Shown in pieces: positions 16,366 through 25,249 of a stretch of 64,000 nucleotides of DNA. The DNA is from Bin87 sp034423575. GTDB lineage: Bacteria > Chloroflexota > Dehalococcoidia > Lucifugimonadales > UBA3495. The DNA is taken from assembly GCA_034423575.1 (NCBI GenBank), contig DAOUIF010000041.1, forward strand, positions 1-64,000. Direction: 5' to 3'. A program made the position numbers and the translations under genes. A model generated the notes under the pieces. It did no database searches, was not told the DNA's origin, and saw nothing but the letters and a program-made list of their open reading frames with translations. Every line of letters begins with the position of its first letter. Position 1 is the first letter of the stretch.

Positions 16366-17607
16366 TTATTCTTCAGGCCAACCCTCGGCTTCTTTACCTG
16401 CGTCCAGAGCAGCTTGGACACCTTCGGCGGCTTCATCGGTCACCCATTCGGTCCAGATATCCGATTCGGTGTTCAGCCACTCGATTGCTGCCTCTTTAGG
16501 CAACGATCCTTCGTTGGAGTCCAGCCACTGGAAAATACCCTTGTAAATGCCGATGGTGAATTCCCAATTCTGCAGGAAACCGATCACGTCGCCGGCTCTC
16601 GGTAGCAGACTGTTGTGAACCGCCACGAGGACCAGAGAGTTATCGAAAGCGCACGCCTTGCCTGATTCCCAACATTCCTTGGTGTAAGGTGCTTCTTCCA
16701 GGAGGACCAAGTCAAGCTTTAGGGCAGGGTCGCCCGTGCCCCACATGTAACCGAGCCATGGTTCCTCACGCTCATAAGCGCCATAGATTTCGGCGAACAT
16801 GGCGTCCTGAGAACCGGGCTTGACTACATGGAGAGAGTCGGTCAAACCGTAGGTTTCGATCTGTTCATCGTTCACCAGTTCGCAGGACCAACCGGGAACG
16901 CAGGCAACCAGTCTTGCCTTCCCGCGGCTGTCCGGCGTTGAGAATAGCTCCTGGTACTCCGCCTTCATCAAATCCTGGGGAGTTTTCAGCCCCGGGTTGG
17001 CGTCCGCTACGTATTTCGGAATCACGAATGTGCTTTGCCAATCGCCGACCAGGCTCTTGCCAACCGAGACCACCTCACCCAATTCGACCGCTTCTTCCCA
17101 ACCGATAGACTGGTTGGGGAGCCAGATCTCCATGGTCACATGGGTATCTCCCTGCTTCAAACCTTGGAACAACGGCAGGGTGCCTCCGGGGATAACCTCC
17201 GTGGGATAGCCGTACCCATGCTCCACGATGTACTGCGCGATGCGGTTTTGCACCTGCGCGCTGGTCCAGTTTAGGTCGCTGAAGACGATGGTGTCTTTCG
17301 GTCCTTCAGGAGCCATCACCTCGACGACGCGGGTGACTTCCACCTGCTCCGTGACTACCTTCTCGACCTCAACCTCGACTTCCTTTTCGACGATCTTTTC
17401 AACTTCGACCGGCTTCTCAACGACCTTTTCGACTTCCTTGACGACTTCGACTGGCTTTTCGACGACCTTTTCCACCTCAATCTGTTCGGTCACGACCCGC
17501 GTAACCTCGATCGTTTGTGGTTCGGCCGGCGAACATGCCACCACGGCGATGGCAGTGACCAAAGCCATCACCATGGTGAGAGCAATAAGCCTGTATTTGC
17601 TGAACAA
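16366..17607 (-). CDS. proX: Glycine-betaine/proline ABC transporter substrate-binding lipoprotein
   Basis: The 413-aa protein is an OpuAC/ProX-type binding protein. It has a signal peptide ending VTAIAVVAC (lipobox), then a stalk of about 70 residues built from VEKVVEKPVEV-like units, a feature common on Chloroflexota binding proteins, then the binding domain (DTIVFSDLNWTSAQVQNRIAQYIVE). TTG 17605-17607 was chosen because a GGAGG box is 8 nt upstream and the signal peptide is then normal; a GTG at 17635-17637 lacks a well-placed box. It has its own promoter at 17675-17703. GC is lower than average. Confidence 0.88.
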   Translation of the reverse strand: MFSKYRLIALTMVMALVTAIAVVACSPAEPQTIEVTRVVTEQIEVEKVVEKPVEVVKEVEKVVEKPVEVEKIVEKEVEVEVEKVVTEQVEVTRVVEVMAPEGPKDTIVFSDLNWTSAQVQNRIAQYIVEHGYGYPTEVIPGGTLPLFQGLKQGDTHVTMEIWLPNQSIGWEEAVELGEVVSVGKSLVGDWQSTFVIPKYVADANPGLKTPQDLMKAEYQELFSTPDSRGKARLVACVPGWSCELVNDEQIETYGLTDSLHVVKPGSQDAMFAEIYGAYEREEPWLGYMWGTGDPALKLDLVLLEEAPYTKECWESGKACAFDNSLVLVAVHNSLLPRAGDVIGFLQNWEFTIGIYKGIFQWLDSNEGSLPKEAAIEWLNTESDIWTEWVTDEAAEGVQAALDAGKEAEGWPEE

Positions 17608-17674
17608 AATGTTTCCCTCCAAAAGTCGGGGTGACACGATTCAAAAATTCCCGCGCGGCGATTAGGTGCTGCCA

Positions 17675-17703
17675 ATTATCACAGTGCATATTATCGTTGT
17701 CAA
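17675..17703 (-). promoter_or_regulatory. Sigma70-like promoter of proX
   Basis: Read on the minus strand, TTGACA (17698-17703) and GATAAT (17675-17680) are separated by exactly 17 bp. It lies in the 213-bp gap between proW and proX and points at proX, so the binding protein can be expressed separately from proVW. The rest of that gap holds no gene. Confidence 0.75.
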
Positions 17704-17820
17704 TCTAACGATTGACGTCGCGACAACATTACATAACTACGTTTTTCGAAATCTTATTCCGATAAGCCGCCAGCGAGCAGGGCGGAGTGAGTTTCAATTG
17801 ACTTGCGACAATGAACCCCG

Positions 17821-18897
17821 CTACCGCTCTGCGCTCAAGGCTTCTTGCCTGCCGCGGGCGACCGATTGCGTGATCCGGTCAATTACGATAGCAATCAGCA
17901 CGATGGACATTCCGGCGATCACGCTATTGCCCGGGTCTTGCCGCTGCAATGCGCGGAACACGTCCTCGCCCAACCCGCTCGCTCCTACGAGTGAAGCGAT
18001 AACGACCATCGACAGCGCCAGCATAGTGGTTTGATTGATGCCGGCCATGATCGTAGGCAGCGCCATGGGCATTTGCACCTTGAGCAACAATTGCAACGGG
18101 GAGGCGCCGAAAGAACGAGCCGCCTCAACTGTTTCGACAGCTACTTGTCGGATACCCAAATTGGTCAGTCTGATCGCTGGTGGGACCGCGTATATGACAG
18201 TAGCAATGACTGCTGGCGTGTATCCCAAGCCAAAAAACAGGATTCCTGGCACCAAATACACGTAACTGGGCATCGTTTGCATGCCATCCAAAATCGGCCG
18301 CAAGATGCTGTCGGCTCGGTTAGATCTCGCTCCAATTATCCCCAAAGGTAAAGCGATGAGAATCGACAACGCCACCGAAAACAGGATAATAGCGATTGTC
18401 TCTACGGCGCTATCCCAACGGTTCATGAGGCCAATGAAAAACAGGCTAATGATGGAGACAACGGCGAGCCGAAACCCCGCCACTGCCCACGCAGTCCCCG
18501 CGATTGCCAAGAAAGCCGCCGGCCAGGGTATCCATTTGAGCCCATCCTCGAGCCCGACCATGGTGTAGGTGATGAAGAGGTCAATGAAGTCGAACATTCC
18601 TCCCCAATTTCTTACCATCCAGGTGGTTCCGGCTTTAACCTTTGCAGAGATGACTCGACCGATCTCAACCGCTTTGTAAGTACCATCATCCTGCTGTTGG
18701 CTTATCTTGCTCGGGAAATCCATGCCCGGTCCGCCAATCAACAAGCTGGCAATCAACGCAACCAAGACAACGACGACACCTGCCGCCCACCAATAGGATT
18801 TGGGGACGGCGCGCAGGTTAGAAAAACGGGGTTCAGTTTGCAGGAGTTGAGCATCGTCAGAAGCGGATTGCTCTTCGCTGCCGGTGACTGCAACCAT
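17821..18897 (-). CDS. proW: Glycine-betaine ABC transporter permease
   Basis: The 358-aa protein matches ProW/OpuAB. After a cytoplasmic N-terminus and a first membrane helix (YWWAAGVVVVLVALIASLLIG, about residues 37-57), further helices lead to the EAA-type cytoplasmic loop VETVEAARSFGASPLQLLLKVQMPMALPTIMAGINQ in the C-terminal third, which contacts the ATPase. The C-terminus ends GRQEALSAER. It follows proV on the same strand, 71 nt apart. By eye, GC is lower than in flanking housekeeping genes. Confidence 0.92.
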   Translation of the reverse strand: MVAVTGSEEQSASDDAQLLQTEPRFSNLRAVPKSYWWAAGVVVVLVALIASLLIGGPGMDFPSKISQQQDDGTYKAVEIGRVISAKVKAGTTWMVRNWGGMFDFIDLFITYTMVGLEDGLKWIPWPAAFLAIAGTAWAVAGFRLAVVSIISLFFIGLMNRWDSAVETIAIILFSVALSILIALPLGIIGARSNRADSILRPILDGMQTMPSYVYLVPGILFFGLGYTPAVIATVIYAVPPAIRLTNLGIRQVAVETVEAARSFGASPLQLLLKVQMPMALPTIMAGINQTTMLALSMVVIASLVGASGLGEDVFRALQRQDPGNSVIAGMSIVLIAIVIDRITQSVARGRQEALSAER

Positions 18898-18968
18898 GAT
18901 GGTCTCCGTTGCGGACCGGGCTCAGGGCCAACCGGGCCGCAAAAAGGTGATCTGGGATTCCGGCGAGG

Positions 18969-20288
18969 TCAGGACGACTCCACAATTTCCGCCGCCAGCG
19001 CCGCGTTCTCCGCGGCGTTAGCTGCGTAGTCCTGATCCGCGGTGGACGTTTCCGCCAACGCCTCGGCCAGCGCGCTGCGATGCACTTCGCCGACCAGCAC
19101 GTTCTTTTCGTCGGTAACCGGAATCGGGAAATCGCTGCCCATGGCGACCGGAATCAATTCATCGAACGAGGTGCTCGGAGCTACTGGCTGGTATTCGCGA
19201 TCCACGTAGTCCCAAGCCTCGTCAAAACGCTTGACCCCGGCGCGCAGCGCACGCTCGGCATTGGTGATGGACAACATTCCGATGTAGTGCTGCCCGCGGT
19301 CGACCACCCAGGCCGCATCGCCGTCACTGTCGCCGATCGTGTGCAGGGCCGCCCGTGGACCCTGGTGACCCATCACAGTGGCCTTGGGCGTCACCATAAC
19401 CTTATTGGCATTCAGGATCGCCTCCAGGCGCACGTCCTGCGTGAAGTCGCCCACGTATTCGTCCTCGGGCCGCAGCACGATGTCCTCCGGCGATCCGATC
19501 TGCGCCACCTTGCCGTCGTGCATGATGGCAATTCGGTCGCCCAGTTTGAGGGCTTCGTTGAGGTCGTGGGTGATGAACACGATGGTCTTGTGCAGTTCGG
19601 TTTGCAGGCGCAGCAACTCGTCCTGCATCTGCCGGCGGATCAGCGGATCCAGACCGCTGAAAGGCTCGTCCATCAGCAGGATGTCGGTGTCCACCGCCAG
19701 CGCCCGGGCCAACCCAACCCGTTGCTGCATGCCGCCCGATAGCTGCCGCGGATACGATGCTTCCCATCCGCCCAGGCCGACCAGTTCCAGGACCTCGCGG
19801 GTGCGGGCTTCCCGTTCCGGCTTTTTGACCCCCTGCACTTCAAGGCCCCATCCGGCGTTGTCCAGCACATTGCGGTGCGGCATCAGCCCGTAGTGCTGGA
19901 ACACCATGGCGATCTTGCTGCGGCGGAATTCGATCAGTTCCTTGTCGGACATTCGCGTGATGTCCTCGCCCGCAATCACTATTTCGCCTGCGGTGGGTTC
20001 GATGAGCCGGATCAGGCAACGCACCATGGTCGACTTGCCGCTGCCCGACAGCCCCATGATCACAAACGTTTCGCCCCGGTTCACCTGGAACGAAACGTCC
20101 TGGAGGCCGATAACGTTGCCAAGCTCGCTCTGGAAAAAGGATTTGTCCTGGCCCGAGTATTCCGGTTCCAGGACCCTCTCCGGGTTCCTCCCAAACACTT
20201 TCCAGACCGAGTTCACCCGGATGTACGGCTGGCCATCGTCGCTCGGGGCGTTCGTGGCTTCGCTCGATATGTCGTTCGTGGCCACCAT
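18969..20288 (-). CDS. proV: Glycine-betaine ABC transporter ATP-binding protein
   Basis: The 439-aa protein has a ProV-type ATPase domain with Walker A GLSGSGKST (79-87), signature LSGGMQQR (183-190) and Walker B ILLMDEP (203-209), followed by tandem CBS-like domains (about 290-410), which in OpuA/ProV sense ionic strength. ATG 20286-20288 (MVATNDISSEATN) was chosen over upstream frames because it aligns with the family start and follows a GGGGGA box. It is the first gene of proV-proW-proX, the osmoprotectant importer. Confidence 0.93.
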   Translation of the reverse strand: MVATNDISSEATNAPSDDGQPYIRVNSVWKVFGRNPERVLEPEYSGQDKSFFQSELGNVIGLQDVSFQVNRGETFVIMGLSGSGKSTMVRCLIRLIEPTAGEIVIAGEDITRMSDKELIEFRRSKIAMVFQHYGLMPHRNVLDNAGWGLEVQGVKKPEREARTREVLELVGLGGWEASYPRQLSGGMQQRVGLARALAVDTDILLMDEPFSGLDPLIRRQMQDELLRLQTELHKTIVFITHDLNEALKLGDRIAIMHDGKVAQIGSPEDIVLRPEDEYVGDFTQDVRLEAILNANKVMVTPKATVMGHQGPRAALHTIGDSDGDAAWVVDRGQHYIGMLSITNAERALRAGVKRFDEAWDYVDREYQPVAPSTSFDELIPVAMGSDFPIPVTDEKNVLVGEVHRSALAEALAETSTADQDYAANAAENAALAAEIVESS

Positions 20289-20349
20289 GAGATGCAGAGT
20301 CCCCCGCCTGTGTCGAGATGTTCGGGTTGCACACCGGGCCTGTGGGGTC

Positions 20350-20378
20350 ACCGTAGGCCCGACACTATTGTTTGTCAA
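20350..20378 (-). promoter_or_regulatory. Candidate promoter of proV
   Basis: On the minus strand TTGACA (20373-20378) is followed after 17 bp by TACGGT (20350-20355), a poor -10 match. It sits in the gap between tgt and proV, about 60 nt upstream of the proV start. Confidence 0.45.
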
Positions 20379-20385
20379 CCCTTGC

Positions 20386-21567
20386 TCAGGCGCCGCGCTC
20401 TGCGATCCAGCGGTGCTTCTGGGCCTGCCGTCGCCCTTCGTCCGTGGGTCGGTAGGCTGCCAGAAAGTCCTTCCGGAAAGACCTGAACCGTCCCTCCACG
20501 ATCGCGTTGCGCATGTCCTCCATCAGACGCAGGATGAAGCGCAGGTTGTGGATCGACGCCAGCCGGGGTCCCAGCATTTCGCCGGCTTTGAAGAGGTGAC
20601 GCAGGTACGCGGCGGTGTAGTTGCCGCAGGCGTAGCAGTCGCATGTTCCATCCAGCGGTTCGTCCTGCTCTGCGTACTTCCGATTGGCGATGTTGACCCG
20701 ACCCGTGGGGGTGAACAGCGCACCGTTGCGCGCCACGCGAGTGGGCAGCACGCAGTCGAACATATCCACGCCCAGCGCTACCGAGTTCACCAGGTCCTCC
20801 GGCGAGCCGACACCCATCAGGTAGCGCGGCCGGTCTGACGGCAGGCTGTCGCACACCAGAGCGGTCACATCGTGCATCTCGGCCTTGGTCTCGCCAACTG
20901 CGAGGCCCCCGATGGCGTAACCGTCGAATGGCATGTCCGTGATGTATGCCGTCGACTCTCGCCGCAATTCGGGAACAGTACCTCCCTGGACTATGCCGAA
21001 CAACGCCTGTGCGCCGGCGTGATCGCTCTTCGCGTGGGCATCGTGGCAGACCCGTGCCCACCGGTGGGTGCGCTCCATCGCTTCCCGCACCGAGGCAGGT
21101 TCGCCGGCCGAAAAGACGCACTGGTCGAAGCACATGATGATGTCCGCTCCGATCCCATGCTGGTTGACAATCGCCGACTCCGGCGTGAACAGGTGCTCGC
21201 TGCCGTCGATATGGGAACGGAACACGATGCCGTGGTCGTTCACCTGGCGCAGCGTGCCCATGCTGAACGCCTGGTAGCCGCCGCTATCGGTCAGGATCGG
21301 CCCGCTCCATCCCATGAAACGGTGGAGCCCGCCGGCGTCGCGCACCCGTTCGACACCGGGCCTCAGGTACAGGTGGTAGGCGTTGCTCAACACCGTTTCC
21401 GCGCCCAGCGTTTGAACCTCCTCGAAAGTCAGTCCCTTCACCGTGGCCTGGGTAGCCACGGGCATAAACATGGGCGTTTGCGCCACCCCGTGGGGCGTGC
21501 TAATCTGCCCGCGCCGGGCGGCGCCATCGGTCGAGAGCAACTGAAAAGCGAACCGTTGGGTCGTCAT
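20386..21567 (-). CDS. tgt: Queuine/preQ1 tRNA-ribosyltransferase
   Basis: The 393-aa protein is a bacterial Tgt, which exchanges guanine-34 of GUN-anticodon tRNAs for preQ1. Visible are LTDSGGYQAFSMG with the catalytic/binding Asp, the second catalytic region GVDMFDCVLPTRVARNGALFT, and the zinc site CDCYACGNYTAAYLRHLF. Length is normal. ATG 21565-21567 fits the family N-terminus (FAFQLLSTDGAARRGQISTPHG). No queuosine biosynthesis genes are in the window. Confidence 0.95.
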   Translation of the reverse strand: MTTQRFAFQLLSTDGAARRGQISTPHGVAQTPMFMPVATQATVKGLTFEEVQTLGAETVLSNAYHLYLRPGVERVRDAGGLHRFMGWSGPILTDSGGYQAFSMGTLRQVNDHGIVFRSHIDGSEHLFTPESAIVNQHGIGADIIMCFDQCVFSAGEPASVREAMERTHRWARVCHDAHAKSDHAGAQALFGIVQGGTVPELRRESTAYITDMPFDGYAIGGLAVGETKAEMHDVTALVCDSLPSDRPRYLMGVGSPEDLVNSVALGVDMFDCVLPTRVARNGALFTPTGRVNIANRKYAEQDEPLDGTCDCYACGNYTAAYLRHLFKAGEMLGPRLASIHNLRFILRLMEDMRNAIVEGRFRSFRKDFLAAYRPTDEGRRQAQKHRWIAERGA

Positions 21568-21711
21568 GCGGGTTAATTTACGCGCTCATCCTCAGGCAGC
21601 GCAAACCGGTGATCTGGCGAAACCAGCTTTAGCTGCATCGCATGACCAACCCGTAATATCATTGTGTTCCATCCCTCCGTTGCTATCCACTGCCGGCCTT
21701 AGGGATTGCCC

Positions 21712-21906
21712 ATGTACCAGGCGCTTTCCGAATTCCTGCTGGAGTTGAGTCGCCACAGGATATTGTGGGCGGTCTGCGTGATCGCCGCTATGGCGATCAC
21801 CGCGGTGTCGCTGTACGTTTTCTGGGATCTGGTGGCCCGCGGCGTCGCGCTGGCCCGTCCTCGCGGGCGCTCGCCGGCCGATCGCCGCTCCGACCGAGGA
21901 CACTAG
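21712..21906 (+). CDS. Small single-span membrane protein
   Basis: The frame encodes 64 residues with one clear membrane helix (HRILWAVCVIAAMAITAVSLYVFW) followed by a basic Arg-rich tail. An AGGGA box precedes ATG 21712. Its stop is 1 nt before the GTG of the TauE/SafE permease, so it may be a coupled accessory peptide. No family is recognised, and it could be only leader sequence. Confidence 0.45.
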   Translation: MYQALSEFLLELSRHRILWAVCVIAAMAITAVSLYVFWDLVARGVALARPRGRSPADRRSDRGH

Positions 21907-21907
21907 C

Positions 21908-23011
21908 GTGCATTTTCCCATCGCCGACGCCACGGTTTCGCCCCTGCTGCTGGCGCTGCTGGGGATGATCGTCGGCACCATGACCGGGTTTTTCGGCGTG
22001 GGCGGCGGTTTCCTCATCACCGGAGGGCTCCTTGTGCTGGGCGTGCCCACCATCTACGCCGTCGGCACGGGCCTTCTGATGGTCATGGGCACGGCCATCA
22101 CCAGCACCCTTCGCCACCGCCGCCTGGGCAACGTGGATATCCGGCTCGCGGTGCTCATAGTCTGCGGGACCATCCCCGGCGTGTTCGCCGGCGAGCGGGT
22201 CAACGCGACCCTGGAGCACGCCGGAGTCGCGGGGCCGGTGGTCGGCGCGGTTTACTTCGTGCTGCTCCTGAGCCTGGGCTCTCTGATGGTGGGAAATTGG
22301 ATCAGGCAACTGCGCTACCGTCCAGGCCCGAGGGTGGGCGGCGGCCTGCCCGGTTGGTTCCGGAGCGTGCGGGTCGGCCCGGCCCGGCTCCGGCTGCCCA
22401 TGCTGGCAAGCGCCCGGTTTTCCGGCGAGGTGAACCTGCGGCCCTCCTTTCCTGGAGCCGGCATTGACGAAATGTCCGCGTTCGTTCCGGTGTTCGCCGG
22501 TTTCACCATCGGGTTCATCGCGGCGCTGCTGGGCGCCGGCGGCGGGTTCCTCCTGATGCCGTTCCTGGTCTACGGGCTGGGTATTCCGCCAGCCGTCGCC
22601 ATCGGCACCGACCTGTTCCAGATCATAATCACCGGCAGCCTGGGGGCGTTCCTCTACTCGTTGGGCGGGCACGTCGACCCGGTGATCGCGGTGATTATGT
22701 TCGCGTCGGCGTCGGTGGGAACGCAGCTCGGCGCGCTGGCCACACGGTTTGTCAACGCCAGCCGGATCCTTGGCCTGTTCGGCGTCACCGTTCTCAACGC
22801 CGGCGTCGCCGTCGGTCTTGGTCAATTAGCCAGGCTGATTGGGTCGGGCGGGCTGGAGCAGGTCAGCCAGGTACTGCTGCTGGGCGTTTCCGGCGCCGTC
22901 GCGGTGACGATCCTCACACTGCTGGCCGCAGCAGCCATTACTCAGGCACGGCGCGGCCGCCGCCTGTCCGCGCTGCGCGAAGCCAGGGCAACCCGGCCTC
23001 CGGCAGCCTGA
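21908..23011 (+). CDS. TauE/SafE-family sulfite/organosulfonate exporter
   Basis: The 367-aa protein has eight predicted helices in two halves, each opening with the family glycine-rich motif (GMIVGTMTGFFGVGGGFLIT and IGFIAALLGAGGGFLLMPFL), separated by a basic central loop (about residues 140-190). TauE/SafE proteins export sulfite, sulfoacetate or related anions. GTG 21908-21910 was chosen for the GAGGA box at 21896-21900. The convergent gene on the right is aroB. Confidence 0.88.
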   Translation: MHFPIADATVSPLLLALLGMIVGTMTGFFGVGGGFLITGGLLVLGVPTIYAVGTGLLMVMGTAITSTLRHRRLGNVDIRLAVLIVCGTIPGVFAGERVNATLEHAGVAGPVVGAVYFVLLLSLGSLMVGNWIRQLRYRPGPRVGGGLPGWFRSVRVGPARLRLPMLASARFSGEVNLRPSFPGAGIDEMSAFVPVFAGFTIGFIAALLGAGGGFLLMPFLVYGLGIPPAVAIGTDLFQIIITGSLGAFLYSLGGHVDPVIAVIMFASASVGTQLGALATRFVNASRILGLFGVTVLNAGVAVGLGQLARLIGSGGLEQVSQVLLLGVSGAVAVTILTLLAAAAITQARRGRRLSALREARATRPPAA

Positions 23012-23046
23012 CCGTCCGAGGTCTATGGCCCACTACGACCCGTCCC

Positions 23047-24147
23047 TTATTCGGTGAGCCAGGCCAGTGTGTCCTCGACCACTTCGCTGGGAATGTCGCG
23101 GCGCACCGTGGCCCGACCGACGTCTTCCAGCAGCACCCAGCGGTTGGCGCCGCCGACGGTCTTCTTGTCCAGGGACATGGCGCCCCGGACCCCGTCCAAG
23201 TCAACCCCCCGGGCAGAGATGGGCAGGTTGAACCGCTCCAGCAGAACGCGCTGACGGTCCAGGATGTCGTCGCCGATCATCCCCATCTCCCGGGCGATGC
23301 GGCCGGCGCCCATCATGCCCACCGACACGCCCTCGCCGTGCATGAACCGGCCGTACTCGGTGGACGCTTCCAGCGCGTGACCGATGGTGTGCCCGTAGTT
23401 CAGCAGGATGCGGATGCCCAGGGTCTCCCGTTCGTCCTGGCTGACCACGTCGGCCTTGATGGCCATGCTGCGCCGGATGACCTCGGTGGAAATCTCCGGC
23501 TCCACTTCCATCAGCGCTTCGGCGTGTTCCTCGAACACGTCAACCAGCGACGGGTCCAGGATCAGGCCGTGCTTGATCGCCTCGGCCCACCCCTCGGCGA
23601 GTTCTCGTTTGCCCAGCGTGGCCAGAGCCTGCACGTCGGCCAGGACTGCCCGGGGCTGGTAGAACGCGCCGACCATGTTCTTGGCCTGGGGCAGGTTCAC
23701 CGCCACCTTGCCGCCGATGGATGCGTCCACCATGGCCGCCATGCTGGTCGGCACCTGCACGAAAGGCACTCCCCGCAGGAATGTGCTGGCGATGAATCCG
23801 CCCAGGTCGCCGGCCACTCCGCCGCCAATGGCGATGATGGGCTGGCCGCGCTCGGCCCTCAGGCTCACCAGCCATTCGTAGATTTCCTGCGCCTGCTGGA
23901 ATGACTTGCTGGTCTCGCCGGCGGGAATGACGAAGCAATGGGCGGCGATGCCGGCCCGCTGCAGGGCCCATTGGGCGTTGCGTCCATAGGGTCGCATCAC
24001 GTTCTCGTCCGTGACGATGTACGCGGTGCTGCCCAACCCGAGTTCCTGGATATGCTCGCCCAGACGCTCGATGATGCCCCAGCCGGCGATGACGGGGTAG
24101 CTGCCTCCGGAGTGATGAACGGTTGCGGCGAGGTCTGGGCTGGTCAT
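23047..24147 (-). CDS. aroB: 3-dehydroquinate synthase
   Basis: The 366-aa enzyme converts DAHP to 3-dehydroquinate in the shikimate pathway, using NAD and a divalent metal. Visible are the NAD-binding segment IAIGGGVAGDLGGFIASTFLRGVPFVQVPTSMAAMVDASIGGK and the metal-binding region LNYGHTIGHALE...HGEGVSVGM. A GGAGG box lies 6 nt before ATG 24147. It follows aroK, 18 nt away, on the same strand. Confidence 0.95.
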   Translation of the reverse strand: MTSPDLAATVHHSGGSYPVIAGWGIIERLGEHIQELGLGSTAYIVTDENVMRPYGRNAQWALQRAGIAAHCFVIPAGETSKSFQQAQEIYEWLVSLRAERGQPIIAIGGGVAGDLGGFIASTFLRGVPFVQVPTSMAAMVDASIGGKVAVNLPQAKNMVGAFYQPRAVLADVQALATLGKRELAEGWAEAIKHGLILDPSLVDVFEEHAEALMEVEPEISTEVIRRSMAIKADVVSQDERETLGIRILLNYGHTIGHALEASTEYGRFMHGEGVSVGMMGAGRIAREMGMIGDDILDRQRVLLERFNLPISARGVDLDGVRGAMSLDKKTVGGANRWVLLEDVGRATVRRDIPSEVVEDTLAWLTE

Positions 24148-24165
24148 TTCGTTCCTCCAGGATGG

Positions 24166-24732
24166 TCAGGGTCGAGCGGTGGCAGTGACGGTCGTTTCAA
24201 AGATGCGCAGCACCTCGTCCGCTACCTGCTCCGGTGTGCGGTCGTCGGTGGCGACGGCGTGGTGGGCCTGAGCGTAGGCCGGCGCGCGTTCGTCGAGCAG
24301 TTCGCGGATTCGTACCAGTGGGTCCCCGTCGCCCAGCATTGGTCGGACGGCGGCGTTGGGGCTGCCCCTGGTGATGCGATGGTGGATGGTTTCCGCCGTG
24401 GCGGTCAGGCAGAATACGATCCCGTTCTCCAACAGGACCTGGCGGGTCAGTTCCTGGGCAAAGGCGCCGCCCCCGGCCGCGATGACCTTGTTGCCGCCTT
24501 CGCACAGGGTCAGGGCCGCGTGTCGCTCCATGTGGCGGAAGATGATCTCGCCGTCTTCGGTAAAGATCTGGTGGATTGGTTTACGAGCCCGGCGGACGAT
24601 CTCTTCGTCCAGGTCGGTCATCCGGCGTCCGGTGAGCCGGGATATGATGCGCCCGACGTGGCTTTTGCCCGTCGCCATGAATCCGACCAGGATGATGTTT
24701 GCTGGCGTCTGCGAATTTGACGAGATTGCCAC
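24166..24732 (-). CDS. aroK: Shikimate kinase
   Basis: The enzyme phosphorylates shikimate; Walker A is GFMATGKS, with DLDEEI and the substrate-binding GGGAF motif (IAAGGGAFAQ) following. The start must lie upstream of the P-loop, and the only usable start codon before the preceding gene is GTG 24730-24732, giving 188 aa. This GTG and the first few codons fall inside a copy of the R3 palindromic repeat (24719-24751), so the present N-terminus was probably created by repeat insertion. No good Shine-Dalgarno is visible. The start is therefore uncertain. Confidence 0.85.
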   Translation of the reverse strand: MAISSNSQTPANIILVGFMATGKSHVGRIISRLTGRRMTDLDEEIVRRARKPIHQIFTEDGEIIFRHMERHAALTLCEGGNKVIAAGGGAFAQELTRQVLLENGIVFCLTATAETIHHRITRGSPNAAVRPMLGDGDPLVRIRELLDERAPAYAQAHHAVATDDRTPEQVADEVLRIFETTVTATARP

Positions 24733-24751
24733 GCTGCGCTCGCAATGACAG
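24719..24751. repeat. Solo arm of palindromic repeat family R3 at the aroK start
   Basis: On the minus strand this reads CTGTCATTGCGAGCGCAGCG then TGGCAATCTCGTC, matching the left arm of the full element at 60291-60323 at about 32 of 33 positions. Only one arm is present here. Confidence 0.85.
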
Positions 24752-24778
24752 GGGGTGTTGGGATCGCGCCCAACTGCA

Positions 24779-25180
24779 TCAGGCCGGTCGCGGCGGGGCC
24801 GGCGCGTAACCCGACGCGGTGCAGAATTCCACGCTGTTGCCGTCGGGGTCTTCGATGAAGAAGTACGCCTGACCGTCGTAGCGGACGCCGCCGCGCAGGG
24901 CCTCATAGCCGTTGCTTTCCAGGGTCGCGCGCGTCGCCTCAAGGTCATCGACCTGGAAAGCATGGTGCACATTGCCCGGCTTGGCCGGCGCCTCGTCGGT
25001 CTCGATCAGGTGGACCATCACGCCGTTTTCCAGCTGCAGCCAGGTTATGGCCGGGTTGTCCACCTGGCTCTGGATCTGCTTGATCCCCAGCAGGTCATTG
25101 TAGAAGGCCATGGCCCGTGCCGTATCCTTCACCATGGTGGTTACGTGGTTGATCTGGCTGATCTCGATCTTTCCGGCCAT
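24779..25180 (-). CDS. VOC-family (glyoxalase/dioxygenase-like) protein
   Basis: The 133-aa protein is a single VOC module: ISQINHVTTMVKDTARAMAFYNDLLGI with the first metal His, NVHHAFQVDDLEAT with the second, and AYFFIEDPDGNSVEF with the closing Glu. Such proteins bind a divalent metal and act as glyoxalase, dioxygenase or resistance proteins; the substrate is unknown. A GGAGGGA box precedes ATG 25180. It lies between pcm and aroK on the same strand. Confidence 0.85.
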   Translation of the reverse strand: MAGKIEISQINHVTTMVKDTARAMAFYNDLLGIKQIQSQVDNPAITWLQLENGVMVHLIETDEAPAKPGNVHHAFQVDDLEATRATLESNGYEALRGGVRYDGQAYFFIEDPDGNSVEFCTASGYAPAPPRPA

Positions 25181-25249
25181 GCTTGTCCCTCCGTGTTGGT
25201 TGCTGCGGGTATTATGCCATACCCTTTCGCTGATCGTTGGCAGGGTGCG

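Noticed and set aside
16366..17637. GTG start at 17635-17637 for proX
   Set aside because: No well-placed Shine-Dalgarno; the TTG at 17605-17607 has GGAGG 8 nt upstream and gives a normal signal peptide.
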